From Pyrinomonadaceae bacterium (lineage in GTDB: Bacteria; Acidobacteriota; Blastocatellia; Pyrinomonadales; Pyrinomonadaceae): a DNA stretch of 64,000 bases. How positions within the stretch are numbered: the first letter of the stretch is position 1; the number at the start of each line of letters is the position of its first letter. Below are positions 16,429 to 24,883 of this stretch, one piece after another. A model generated the notes under the pieces. That model saw only the letters and a program-made list of their open reading frames with translations. It did no database searches and had not been told where the DNA came from. The stretch is taken from the NCBI GenBank assembly GCA_030841105.1, contig JAVEDE010000087.1:1-64000 (forward strand), read 5' to 3'. The translations under genes and the position numbers were made by a program.

Positions 16429-17136
16429 TTAAGTCTCGCGCTGCTGGTCGCGGGCGCGTAGACGTTTCATCTCTTTGAGTTGCTCGTCGAGCGACATGAG
16501 GTGTAGGTGGAGGAAGATTTTGCCCTCCTTGTTGACCTTCGCGCTTTCGTTGAAATCTTTGCGGGCTTCCGCTTCGTTGCCTTGCAGCATGTGCGCGTAG
16601 CCGCGCGAGGCGTAGGCCAGCGAGGCGAGACTGCTTTCGGGTTTGAGGGCGAGGCCGTCGGTGAAGTCGCTGATCGCGCCCGCGTGGTCGCCGTTGATGA
16701 GACGCGCGCGCCCGCGTTTGAAATAGAGGTCGGGGTTGCCCTGATAACATTCGAGGGCTTTGTTGAAGTCGTAGATCGCGCCGGGCATGTCGAGCTTGTT
16801 GGTACGGATGAAGCCGCGGTTGGAGTAGGCTTCGGCGACGCTGCGGTCGTTGCGGACGGAGAGCGGGTCAATGTCGTAAGCCTGATTGAAGTCGTCAATC
16901 GCGCCGTTGAGATCGCCTTTCGCGCGCCGCGCCCCGCCGCGTTTGACATAGACTTCGGCCGCGCGCGGGTCGGAATCGAGCGCGCGGTTGTAGTCGTCAA
17001 TCGCCCCGTCGAGGTCGCCTTTGAGATAGCGTGCGGCGGCGCGTTTGACGTAATCCTTCGCCGTGCGCGGCGTCTGCGCCGGGGCGTTCGCGGCCGACGC
17101 CAACAGCAGCATAAGCGTCAGTGTGACAGCTTTCAT
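16429..17136 (-). CDS. Secreted tetratricopeptide repeat protein
   Basis: 235 aa with signal peptide (LTLMLLLASAANAPAQ) and about five TPR units with the pattern DGAIDDYNRALDSDPRAAEVYVKRG, running to about residue 205. Repeats keep the small residues at positions 8, 20 and 27 of the TPR consensus. It should bind other proteins in the periplasm; no catalytic motif is present. It stands alone, convergent with ackA, and partner proteins cannot be inferred. Confidence 0.82.
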   Translation of the reverse strand: MKAVTLTLMLLLASAANAPAQTPRTAKDYVKRAAARYLKGDLDGAIDDYNRALDSDPRAAEVYVKRGGARRAKGDLNGAIDDFNQAYDIDPLSVRNDRSVAEAYSNRGFIRTNKLDMPGAIYDFNKALECYQGNPDLYFKRGRARLINGDHAGAISDFTDGLALKPESSLASLAYASRGYAHMLQGNEAEARKDFNESAKVNKEGKIFLHLHLMSLDEQLKEMKRLRARDQQRET

Positions 17137-17472
17137 AACTCAACAACTCCTGCCCCGACCTGATCCGCACGGCACGAACGCCACGCGCCCGCCCCGTCTT
17201 ACTGTTGCCTAGTCTCTCGCTCCGCTTTGACCTGACGGGTGGTAAAAAGTCGTCGCATATTGAGCCGGACGAAACTGCGTTGCCGCTCAGGTCGTGTCTG
17301 GGCAGAACCTTAAGTGAGATACGTTTCGGTTGTCAACGATTCCTTGCCCCGGCGGAGATGAAAGCGACGCGCGCGACGCCCGCGAAACGAGACTGCCGCC
17401 GCGCGCAAAATAAACCGCCCGCCAGCTGTGTAGATGCAGGTGGCGGGCGGTGCGCTGTCTTTTGAGGCGTTT
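17137..17472. other. Spacer with one terminator
   Basis: 336 bases between the TPR gene and the class III aminotransferase. It holds the stem at 17414-17451 and presumably the promoter of the TPR gene near 17140-17250, which I could not place. No gene seen. Confidence 0.5.
17414..17451 (-). terminator. Terminator of the class III aminotransferase gene
   Basis: ACCGCCCGCCA (17414-17424) pairs with TGGCGGGCGGT (17441-17451). Read on the minus strand the stem is followed by TTTATTTT, giving a typical intrinsic terminator 20-60 bases after the stop at 17473. Confidence 0.8.
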
Positions 17473-18828
17473 CTACTTCAAGGACGCGGCGATGGCCTCG
17501 TCGAAAATCTCCAACGCCACGTCAACATTTTCGCGCGTGAGCGTGAGCGGCGGCGACCAGCGGATCGTGTTCGCGCCCGCGCCGAGAATAATCAGGCCGC
17601 GCTCGAAACAGGCCACCTCAACGCGGTCGCGCAAGTCCGGCGCGGCCGTCATCGAGGCACAGTCCTCGACGAACTCGACGCCGAGCATCAACCCGTAGCC
17701 GCGCACGTCGCCGATGCAGTCGTGTTTCTGTTTCAACTTCTCCAGGCCCGCTTGCAAGTACGCGCCGACCTCCGCGCTGTTGGCGACGAGTCCGCCTTCG
17801 AGGAGTTCGATGGTCTTCAAAGCGGCGGCGAGCGCGACGGGGTTGCCGCCGAAAGTCGAAGCGTGCGCGCCGGGTTTCCAGTCCATCAAGTCGGCTCGCG
17901 CCACGCACGCGCCCATCGGCAGACCCGACGCGATGCCCTTGGCGAGACACATGATGTCTGGCTTCAACTCGTGGTGATCGCTCGCGAACATTTTGCCTGT
18001 GCGACCCATGCCGGACTGCACCTCGTCAACGATGAGCATGATGCCGTGCGTGTCGCAGATGCGGCGCAGGCCGTGGAGAAACGCGCGCGGCGCGGGGACG
18101 TAGCCGCCCTCGCCCTGCACGACTTCCACGATGATCGCCGCCACCTCTTCGGGCGGCGTCGTCGTCTTGAACAGACGCTCCTCGATCCAGTCGAGACACG
18201 CCGCGCTCACGGTCGCTTCGTCCGTCTGCGCGCCGGTGAACGGGTGGCGGAAGACGTTCGGGTAGGGCACGTGCGTCACGTCGAGCACGCTGCGCTTGAA
18301 GCCGATGCGCTGCGCGATCTTGGATGAAGTTAAGGAGAGAGAGCCGAGCGTGCGCCCGTGAAAGCTGTTGAAGAAGGCGATGAACTTCTGCCGCCCCGTC
18401 GCGTGCATGGCGAGTTTGAGCGCGGTCTCGACGGCCTCCGTGCCGCTGTTGGCGAAGTGCGTGCGCGTGGGCGAGGGGACGGGCACGATCTCGTCGAGCT
18501 TGCGCGCGAGATCAGGCATCTGGCTGTAGTAATAGTCCGTGCCGCACATGTGGATGAGTTTGGCTGTTTGATCCTGAATGGCTTTGACGATCTCGGGGTG
18601 ACAGTGGCCGGTCGAGCAGACGGCGACCCCGGCGTTGCAGTCGAGGAAGACGTTGCCGTCAACGTCCGTGACCCAGACGCCCTCGCCGCGTTCGGCGACG
18701 AGTTTGAAAGACGGGCGCGGGTAAGACGGCGTGACGTACTGCGCGTCGGCGTTGATGATTTCCTGACCCTTAGGGCCGGGCAGGGCGGTTTTGATCTCCG
18801 GCCGCTGCGGCGGGGCGATGGTTGACAT
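17473..18828 (-). CDS. Class III pyridoxal-phosphate aminotransferase (GABA/ornithine type)
   Basis: 451 aa. Class III markers: CSTGHCHPEIVKAI, NSGTEAVETALKLA (phosphate binding), FHGRTLGSLSLTSSK, IVDEVQSGMGRTGKMFA with PLP-binding Asp268, and Lys297 in CLAKGIASGLPMGA as Schiff-base lysine. The sequence is closest in style to 4-aminobutyrate or acetylornithine/ornithine aminotransferases of the 430-450 aa class; substrate is not certain. AAGGAG lies upstream of the ATG. It is monocistronic with its own terminator. No GABA or arginine pathway genes are adjacent. Confidence 0.9.
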   Translation of the reverse strand: MSTIAPPQRPEIKTALPGPKGQEIINADAQYVTPSYPRPSFKLVAERGEGVWVTDVDGNVFLDCNAGVAVCSTGHCHPEIVKAIQDQTAKLIHMCGTDYYYSQMPDLARKLDEIVPVPSPTRTHFANSGTEAVETALKLAMHATGRQKFIAFFNSFHGRTLGSLSLTSSKIAQRIGFKRSVLDVTHVPYPNVFRHPFTGAQTDEATVSAACLDWIEERLFKTTTPPEEVAAIIVEVVQGEGGYVPAPRAFLHGLRRICDTHGIMLIVDEVQSGMGRTGKMFASDHHELKPDIMCLAKGIASGLPMGACVARADLMDWKPGAHASTFGGNPVALAAALKTIELLEGGLVANSAEVGAYLQAGLEKLKQKHDCIGDVRGYGLMLGVEFVEDCASMTAAPDLRDRVEVACFERGLIILGAGANTIRWSPPLTLTRENVDVALEIFDEAIAASLK

Positions 18829-19034
18829 GGAATTTTCTCCTTCGGTGAAACGGAAAAGCAGGTGCGGTTTTCAAATCTCAACTTTCAGATGTTGATGCGA
18901 GATTCGAGACGTGCGAGGGCGCGTTGAAGGAAGAATGTGCGAGGCTACCCCGCGAAGATGTTCGCGCGTTGGTCAAGCGGGCGGAGACGAAAACTAAGAG
19001 AGTTAAGCATATACAAGTCACTGGCGAGGAAAGA

Positions 19035-19241
19035 TCATTCTACGTCGTCTAAACTTTCTTTGATCTCTGCCATAATTCGCCTTGCTATCTTTTCTAATAC
19101 CTCATTCAACTCATCTATTTCAACTTCCGACAAATCTTCATCGCTGATCCTCATATTGAGCAGCCAGCCACTAACTCTTTCCGGTTCGCCTTGGCTAAAT
19201 GCAATCTCAGTAATCCTTAATGGAGACCGCCGGCTCGGCAT
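19035..19241 (-). CDS. Small acidic protein of unknown function
   Basis: 68 aa in a short AT-rich pocket (19000-19290) that differs in composition from both neighbours. GAGGTG lies six bases before the ATG at 19241. The second half (DEDLSEVEIDELNEVLEKIARRIMAEIKESLDDVE) is a strongly acidic amphipathic helix. No family is recognised. The composition suggests acquisition from a lower-GC source or a fragment of a larger element. Confidence 0.55.
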   Translation of the reverse strand: MPSRRSPLRITEIAFSQGEPERVSGWLLNMRISDEDLSEVEIDELNEVLEKIARRIMAEIKESLDDVE

Positions 19242-19296
19242 AGTTTGCACCTCAGTGGGTAAATTAACCTAAAGTAGAAATATATTAGCACTCTCA

Positions 19297-20697
19297 TTAA
19301 CGCCGCTTCCAGCGCACGCCGTCGCGCGTGTCTTCGAGGATGATGCCGCGGGCGGCGAGTTCGTCGCGGATTTCGTCGCCGCGCGCGAAGTCGCGGCGGT
19401 GGCGCGCCTGCTGTCGTTCGTCAATAAGGGCTTGAATCTCCGCATCGAGCATCTCGCGTTGCGGCTGGCCGAAGACGTTGAGCACGGAGTCGAAGCGTGC
19501 GATGAGCGCGAGCAGGTCGCGCTGGTCATCGGCGCGCAAGGCGTGGTTGTCGAGCGCGGTGTTCACCTCGCGCGAAAGGTTGTGGACGGCGGCGAGCGCG
19601 ACCGAGGTGTTGAGATCGTCGTCAAGCCCGTTCGTAAATTCTTCGAGGGCGCGCGCGGCGGCCGAGCGCATCTGCGGGTTGCTGCCGGGTTCGGTGCGCG
19701 CTTCTTCGAGACGCGCGCGGAAGTCTTGCAGGCTGGCGACCGTCTTCTCGTGGCCGCGCAGGCCGTCGAGCGTGAAGTTGATCTGCTTGCGATAGGGCGC
19801 GCTGAACAGAGCGTAGCGAATTGCGGCGGGCGTAAACCCCTGCCGCGCGAGATCGCGGTAGGTGTAATAGTTGCCCTTCGACTTGGACATAGACTCGCCG
19901 TTGATCTTCAAGTGCTCGCCGTGCAGCCAGTAGTTGACGAAAGGCTTGCCGGTCGCGCCCTCGCTCTGCGCGATCTCGTTTTCGTGATGCGGGAAGATGA
20001 GGTCAACGCCGCCGCAGTGGATGTCGAACGTCTCGCCGAGATACTTCATGGACATCGCCGAGCACTCGATGTGCCAGCCGGGGCGACCGCTGCCGAGCGC
20101 CGTTTCCCATGCGGGTTCGTCCGGCGACTTCTGCGCCTTCCAGAGAACGAAATCGCGCGCGTCCTCCTTGTCGTACTTGTCCGTGTCCACGCGTTCGCTC
20201 GCGCCCGCGATGTTGCCCGCGAAGTTGATCTTCGAGAGCTTGCCGTAGTCCGGGAAGGAGGTGATGCGGAAGTAGTAAGAGTCTTCGGACTCGTAGGCGC
20301 AGCCGCGCTCCATAAGACCTTTGACGATCTGCTCCATCTCCGGGATGTGCTGTGTGGCGCGCGGGGCGATTTCGGGTCGCTGGCAGCCGAGCGCGTCGAA
20401 GTCCTGCCAGAAGGCTTCGAGGTAGGGCGCGGTGTACTCGTCGAGCGAGACTCCTTTCTGCGCGGCCATCTGGATGATGCGGTCGTCCACGTCCGTGATG
20501 TTCGTGACGTGCGTGACGCGATAGCCCTTGAAGATCAAATAGCGGCGTAGGATGTCCACGAAAATTGACGTGCGGAAGTTGCCGATGTGCGCGAAGTCCC
20601 AGACCGTGGGGCCGCAGTTGTACATCTTGACCTCGCCCTCTGTGAGCGGGCGAAATTCTTCGAGTTGACCTGTGAGCGTGTTTTGAAACTTCAACAT
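19297..20697 (-). CDS. cysS: Cysteinyl-tRNA synthetase
   Basis: 466 aa, normal length for bacterial CysRS. HIGN at 37-40 (CGPTVWDFAHIGNFRT), zinc ligands Cys28 and those in WHIECSAM and DIHCGGVDLIFPHHENE, and the class I KMSKS equivalent SMSKSKGNYYT. Charges tRNA-Cys with cysteine. The C-terminal anticodon-binding part ends with the typical IEDTRDGVRWKRR. No Shine-Dalgarno is obvious before the ATG at 20697. Essential housekeeping gene. Confidence 0.96.
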   Translation of the reverse strand: MLKFQNTLTGQLEEFRPLTEGEVKMYNCGPTVWDFAHIGNFRTSIFVDILRRYLIFKGYRVTHVTNITDVDDRIIQMAAQKGVSLDEYTAPYLEAFWQDFDALGCQRPEIAPRATQHIPEMEQIVKGLMERGCAYESEDSYYFRITSFPDYGKLSKINFAGNIAGASERVDTDKYDKEDARDFVLWKAQKSPDEPAWETALGSGRPGWHIECSAMSMKYLGETFDIHCGGVDLIFPHHENEIAQSEGATGKPFVNYWLHGEHLKINGESMSKSKGNYYTYRDLARQGFTPAAIRYALFSAPYRKQINFTLDGLRGHEKTVASLQDFRARLEEARTEPGSNPQMRSAAARALEEFTNGLDDDLNTSVALAAVHNLSREVNTALDNHALRADDQRDLLALIARFDSVLNVFGQPQREMLDAEIQALIDERQQARHRRDFARGDEIRDELAARGIILEDTRDGVRWKRR

Positions 20698-20787
20698 CTT
20701 CGACGGAGCGCGCGGGGCGCGGGGACGACTGTCACGCGGCGTCGCGGCACATCCGACGCGCGTTGAGTTGAACTTGAACCAGTTGGT

Positions 20788-21309
20788 TTACGGCAGCACG
20801 AAGTTGTAGGTCAGTGTGCCGGAGACTGTCACCGACTGACCTTCGACGAGCGTCGGCGCGAAACGCGCTTGATAGGCCGCGTCAACCGCCGCTTGCCGTA
20901 ACAGGTCATCACCGGACATAGCTTTCGCACTGACCACTCGCCCGCTTTCATCCACGAAGACCTGCACCCGCACGATGCCCGACGAGTTGCGGACTACGGC
21001 GATGCGCGGGTAAACGGGCGCGGGTTTGCTCAACGCTTTGTCGTTGATGAGGTCGCCGTAGTCAGGAGTGTGTACGATGCGCTGCGGCGCGCGCGGTAGT
21101 GGTGGCGGCGGTGGCGGCAATTCCTCGATTGTCGGCAAGGGCGGCAAGGGCGGCAGCGGGTGCGCGAGGCGCGGGTTGATTTTAATGAGCTTCATAACCC
21201 GCTTGTCTGTCACCTCCGGCGTGCGGTAGGCGATCCAGAACATGGTCGCGCTGACGCCGAGACCGAAGGCGAGGAGGGCGACGGCGAGTCGGATGAGTGT
21301 GCTTGGCAT
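20788..21309 (-). CDS. TonB C-terminal-domain protein
   Basis: 173 aa. N-terminal membrane anchor (LIRLAVALLAFGLGVSATMFWIAY), a proline-rich periplasm-spanning stretch (HPLPPLPPLPTIEELPPPPPPLP), and a TonB C-terminal domain (APVYPRIAVVRNSSGIVRVQVFVDESGRVVSAKAMSG to TYNFVLP). The domain would contact the TonB box of outer-membrane receptors or other periplasmic partners. No ExbB/ExbD or TonB-dependent receptor is nearby, so this may be one of several TonB-like proteins of the genome. GGAAG is seen before the ATG. Confidence 0.84.
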   Translation of the reverse strand: MPSTLIRLAVALLAFGLGVSATMFWIAYRTPEVTDKRVMKLIKINPRLAHPLPPLPPLPTIEELPPPPPPLPRAPQRIVHTPDYGDLINDKALSKPAPVYPRIAVVRNSSGIVRVQVFVDESGRVVSAKAMSGDDLLRQAAVDAAYQARFAPTLVEGQSVTVSGTLTYNFVLP

Positions 21310-21485
21310 AACTTCGCTTCCTTATTTCGCTTCACTTTGTTGAACGACGGCTCGACGGATGGTTGCTTACGCCGTCGGCCGGAAATATTCGTCCCTGTGC
21401 GAGAGTCTAGGGAAGGAACGGCGGCTAGTCAAATTTTAGGTTCAAGCGGCGGGCGATTGGTTGCCGGGAATCCGGGCATGAAGTT

Positions 21486-22643
21486 TCACCGAGCGGCTTT
21501 GAAATGGTTGAAGCCCGACGGCGGCAAGATTTCCGCGCGCCCGCCCCGCGAGATTTTGATGCCTTCGCGCGCCTCTCTCACTTCGCCGATGCGCGTGAGA
21601 CGCACGCCGCCGAGTCGCCGGGGCAGTCGCGCCGCGACGCGCGGGCGGACGGTGAAAAGTAGCTCGAAGTCTTCGCCGCCGTTGAGGGCGAGGTCGAGCG
21701 CGTCGTCCTGCAATGCGCGCGTGAGTCGGTTGGAGTTGACGGCGTGCGCGCGTCTGAGCAGAGGGTCGAGGGGGATGCGCGCCGCTTCCAGGAGCGCGCC
21801 GACGCCGCTTCGCTCGCACAGGTGCGCGAGGTCGGAGGAGAGTCCGTCGCTCAGATCGATCATCGCAGAGGCCAGCAGCCGCTCGCCGAGGAGCGCGCCG
21901 CATGCGACGCGCGGCGTGGGGCGTGTCTGCCGTCGCACGAGTTCTGCGAGGCCGGAGAGGGCGCGCCCGCGTGCGGTCGGCGTGCGTAGACTGCCAGCGT
22001 GTTCCAGTAACTTCAAACCCGCCGCCGCGCCGCCGAGCGCGCCCGTGACGTAGATGTGATCGCCCGCACGCGCGCCCGAACGCAACAACGCACGGCCGCG
22101 CCGCACTTCGCCGATGACGATTGAATCAATCACGATGCGTTCGGGCGTGCGCGACACGTCGCCGCCGATGAGCGTCACGCCGAACTCGCGCGCGGCCGAG
22201 AGGAAACCTTCGTACAGCCCGGCGGCGTAGGGCGAGTCGTAGACGTCTCGCGGCAGTCCGAGCGACAGGAGCGTCCAGCGCGGGCGCGCGCCCATCGCGG
22301 CGATGTCGGAGAGCGAGACGGCGAGCGCTTTGTAGCCGATGTCGTGCGGGCTGGCGGTGCGTCGGAAGTCTACGTCTTCGACGAGCAGATCGGCGGTGAC
22401 GACGGAATCAAGCGCGCCGCGCCCGCGGAGCACGGCGGCGTCGTCGCCGATGCCGAGGATGAGTCCGTCGGTCTCAACTCGGCCGCGCGCCGCTTCCGCG
22501 AGTCGCTTGATGCGCGAGATGAAATCAAACTCTGAGTTGACGCGCGGGGCGTTTGAAGAACTTGCTGAAGAATTTGCGCGCGAGACGTTTGGAGAGGGGC
22601 GGGCGACGGCCGGGCGAGTTTTCGGCTTCACTTCATCCCTCAT
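21486..22643 (-). CDS. thiL: Thiamine-monophosphate kinase
   Basis: 385 aa as drawn. GIGDDAAVL (ATP/Mg site), DLLVEDVDFR, SDIAAMGARPRWTLLSLGLP, GLYEGFLSAAREFGVTLIGGDVSRTP, YVTGALGGAAAGLKLL and DLSDGLSSDLAHLCERSGVGA are ThiL signatures. It phosphorylates thiamine phosphate to thiamine diphosphate. The ATG at 22643 lies within a run of TCATCCC heptamers, giving an odd basic/serine-rich N-terminal 40 residues before FDFISRIKRLAE where other ThiL proteins begin; the true start may lie further in, but no better codon was found. Stop of the upstream aminotransferase is 18 bases away, so the two may be one operon. Confidence 0.9.
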   Translation of the reverse strand: MRDEVKPKTRPAVARPSPNVSRANSSASSSNAPRVNSEFDFISRIKRLAEAARGRVETDGLILGIGDDAAVLRGRGALDSVVTADLLVEDVDFRRTASPHDIGYKALAVSLSDIAAMGARPRWTLLSLGLPRDVYDSPYAAGLYEGFLSAAREFGVTLIGGDVSRTPERIVIDSIVIGEVRRGRALLRSGARAGDHIYVTGALGGAAAGLKLLEHAGSLRTPTARGRALSGLAELVRRQTRPTPRVACGALLGERLLASAMIDLSDGLSSDLAHLCERSGVGALLEAARIPLDPLLRRAHAVNSNRLTRALQDDALDLALNGGEDFELLFTVRPRVAARLPRRLGGVRLTRIGEVREAREGIKISRGGRAEILPPSGFNHFKAAR

Positions 22644-22660
22644 CCCTGCGCCCTCATCCC
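22633..22660. repeat. Single-arm heptamer array (TCATCCC)
   Basis: Four in-phase heptamers, TCATCCC TCATCCC TGCGCCC TCATCCC, between two minus-strand genes. The same TGCGCCC-TCATCCC order occurs in the right arm of the 7519-7615 element, but no facing arm is present here, so it looks like half of an element. The thiL start codon as drawn lies inside it. Confidence 0.75.
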
Positions 22661-22661
22661 T

Positions 22662-23831
22662 TCACAGATTGCGGCGCATCGAGTCGAGTCCGGCGCGGAT
22701 GTTGTCGAGAGAGGTGGAGAAGGAGAAGCGTAGGTGGCCTTCGCCGTGTTCGCCGAAGACGACGCCGGGGACGGTGGCGACCTGCGCGCGGTCGAGCAGG
22801 ATTTCGGCGGCGACGCGGCTGTCGGCGTGGATGCGCGTCACGTCGGGGAAGGCGTAGAACGCCCCTGCGGGCGGCGCGCAGGTGAGTCCGATGTCGTTCA
22901 AGCCACTGACCATCAGATCGCGCCGCTCGCGATACTGGGCGCGCGTCCCGTCGAAGAAGTCTGGCGGCGACTTGACGGCGGCGAGCGCAGCCCACTGCGT
23001 CGGCGTGGAGACGCCGTTCGTCGAGTAGAGCGTGGTCTTGCGTAAGCCCGTCATCCACGGCTCGGCGGCCGCGACGTAGCCGATGCGCCAGCCCGTCATC
23101 GAATACGACTTCGAGAATGTGAAGCAGGTGAGCGTGCGTTCCCACATCCCTTCGAGCGAGGCGATGGAGACGTGTTCGCCGTCGTAGACCAAATCTTCGT
23201 AAGCCTCGTCGGCGATGATGATGAGGTCGCGCTCGCGCGCGAAGGCGGCCACCGCTTCGGCCTCCTCGCGCGTGAAGACGACGCCGGTCGGGTTCTGCGG
23301 CGTGTTGTAGTAGATGGCGCGCGTCTGCGGCGTCAGGTGGCGCGCGAGCGTGCGTGCGAAACCTTCGCGGCGCGCTTCGTCGGTTGAGACCATCACGGCG
23401 CGCGCCTCGCAGCCCGCGATCAAGTCTTTGATGGGCGTCCAGTACGGGGCGAACATGAGCACTTCTTCGCCGGGGTTGACGACCGACTGGAACGCGCCGA
23501 AGAGACCCTGCATGCCGCCGTTCTGCACGATCACGTCCTTAGCCGTGGCGGGGATACGGTTGCGCGTTTGGAGTTTCACGGCCACGGCCTCGCGCAGTTC
23601 TTCGATGCCGGAAGATGGAGCGTAGCGCGTGCGGTTTTCGGCGAGGGCGCGCGTCATCGCTTCTTTGACGTGCGCGGGCGTGTTGAGAAAAGGTTCGCCG
23701 CCTTCAAACTGGTAGACGCTCGCGCCCGTCGCGCGCAGTTCCATGATGCGGTTGCGAATCTTAACGATGTCGGAAAACCCGACCGCTTCAAGACGCGCGG
23801 CGAGACGAAAGACGGACGGAGCGGTAGACAC
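22662..23831 (-). CDS. Class I/II pyridoxal-phosphate aminotransferase
   Basis: 389 aa from a GTG at 23831 (STAPSVFRLAARLEAVGFSDIVKI); GGAGG lies 12 bases upstream. Motifs: YAPSSGIEELREAVA, QNGGMQGLFGAFQSVVNPGEEVL, YNTPQNPTGVVFTREE, DEAYEDLVYDG and Schiff-base Lys in TFSKSYSMTGWRIGY. These are aspartate-aminotransferase-like (fold type I, AspB/AAT-I) features. The likely substrate is an amino acid such as aspartate, but PatA or LL-DAP types cannot be excluded. An extension to 23951 was rejected because it is Ala/Arg-rich and has no start signal. Confidence 0.88.
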   Translation of the reverse strand: MSTAPSVFRLAARLEAVGFSDIVKIRNRIMELRATGASVYQFEGGEPFLNTPAHVKEAMTRALAENRTRYAPSSGIEELREAVAVKLQTRNRIPATAKDVIVQNGGMQGLFGAFQSVVNPGEEVLMFAPYWTPIKDLIAGCEARAVMVSTDEARREGFARTLARHLTPQTRAIYYNTPQNPTGVVFTREEAEAVAAFARERDLIIIADEAYEDLVYDGEHVSIASLEGMWERTLTCFTFSKSYSMTGWRIGYVAAAEPWMTGLRKTTLYSTNGVSTPTQWAALAAVKSPPDFFDGTRAQYRERRDLMVSGLNDIGLTCAPPAGAFYAFPDVTRIHADSRVAAEILLDRAQVATVPGVVFGEHGEGHLRFSFSTSLDNIRAGLDSMRRNL

Positions 23832-24242
23832 GATAGCGGCGAACCTCCAAAAATGTCGGGCGTGTAAGAGAAGCGCGATTATAGCTTGCGCCCGCGCCGC
23901 GAGTCCATCACGCCACGCGTCCAACACGACGCACCTTCGGCGTCCCCGCACGTGGCATGCGTCGCGAAGCGTTGAGCATATCGTGTCGCGTCTAGTCCAT
24001 ATCGTGCATCATGCTCGCCGCAACATCGCGCATGACACTCTCTGCGGCGCGGTCGGCCGGGTCTCTATATTGTATTTTCATTGCGACAACAAAAATCCGC
24101 GCCCGAATCTCCCCGAAAAAGGCGCGACGGGTTTAAACTGTCCGAGCCTCTCCCTAACCGGCAACTTGCGGAACGTGACTTGCTCCTATAGCGAGCGGGT
24201 TACTTTTTGAACCACTTAGCGAATTGAAGGAGAAGCTATCCG
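23832..24242. other. Divergent intergenic region
   Basis: 411 bases between the divergent aminotransferase and glycine-zipper genes. It should hold promoters for both. Two CATATCGTG copies (about 23977 and 23998) and ATCGTGCATCATG lie in the middle. The reading frames here are not gene-like. No terminator or RNA motif recognised. Confidence 0.5.
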
Positions 24243-24860
24243 ATGAACTTACAAAATAAGATTTTACCCGTCGCACTCGTGGCCGCCCTGCTCGGCGGCA
24301 CTGTCGGCGCGTTAGTGATGCGTCCGAAGACGAATGATCTCAACACGACGGCCACCCGGTCGAACCTGCTGCCGGTCTCGACCGACGCGGATTCACGCGC
24401 GGCCACGCTGCGTTATAACGAGACGATCCCGGCGACCAATAATGAGACGCCGGAGACGTTGAACGTCGCGAGCACGAATGCCGACGACGAATGCTATCGC
24501 GCGGGCTTCACAGAGGGCTTCGCGGCGGCACGCGAGAACAAGAATATTCGCGCCAACAGCCTGTCCAACAACACGCGCACAACCGAACGCGTCGTTTATC
24601 GCGACGCCCCGGTGCGTAGCACTCGCGTCGCGCGCAACACGCGCGCCTCGCGTCAGGCTTACTACGACTACGAACCGCGCAAGCGTTCGTTCTGGTCGAA
24701 GCACCGCGATAAGTTGACGGTGGCGATGGGCGCGGGCGGCGGCGCACTCATCGGCGGCCTCATCGGCGGCAAGAAGGGCGCGGCCATCGGCGCACTCGGC
24801 GGCGGCGCGGGTTCGGCTCTCTACACGTACAAAATCCGCAACCGCAATAACCGTCGCTAG
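24243..24860 (+). CDS. Glycine-zipper membrane protein
   Basis: 205 aa. An N-terminal hydrophobic segment (ILPVALVAALLGGTVGALV) is followed by a polar, Asn/Thr/Arg-rich, probably unstructured region, then a C-terminal glycine zipper (VAMGAGGGALIGGLIGGKKGAAIGALGGGAGSALYTY) with GxxxG spacing. Such zippers associate with membranes or oligomerise; proteins of the YMGG class are usually envelope stress or structural proteins. AAGGAG precedes the ATG at a normal distance. The retropepsin gene starts 23 bases after its stop, suggesting co-transcription. Molecular role unknown. Confidence 0.76.
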   Translation: MNLQNKILPVALVAALLGGTVGALVMRPKTNDLNTTATRSNLLPVSTDADSRAATLRYNETIPATNNETPETLNVASTNADDECYRAGFTEGFAAARENKNIRANSLSNNTRTTERVVYRDAPVRSTRVARNTRASRQAYYDYEPRKRSFWSKHRDKLTVAMGAGGGALIGGLIGGKKGAAIGALGGGAGSALYTYKIRNRNNRR

Positions 24861-24883
24861 TCGCAAAGTTGGGACGGTGTGAG

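Noticed and set aside
23743-24210. 155-codon frame between the aminotransferase and glycine-zipper genes
   Set aside because: Mostly overlaps the coding start of the other strand and lacks any protein-like pattern.
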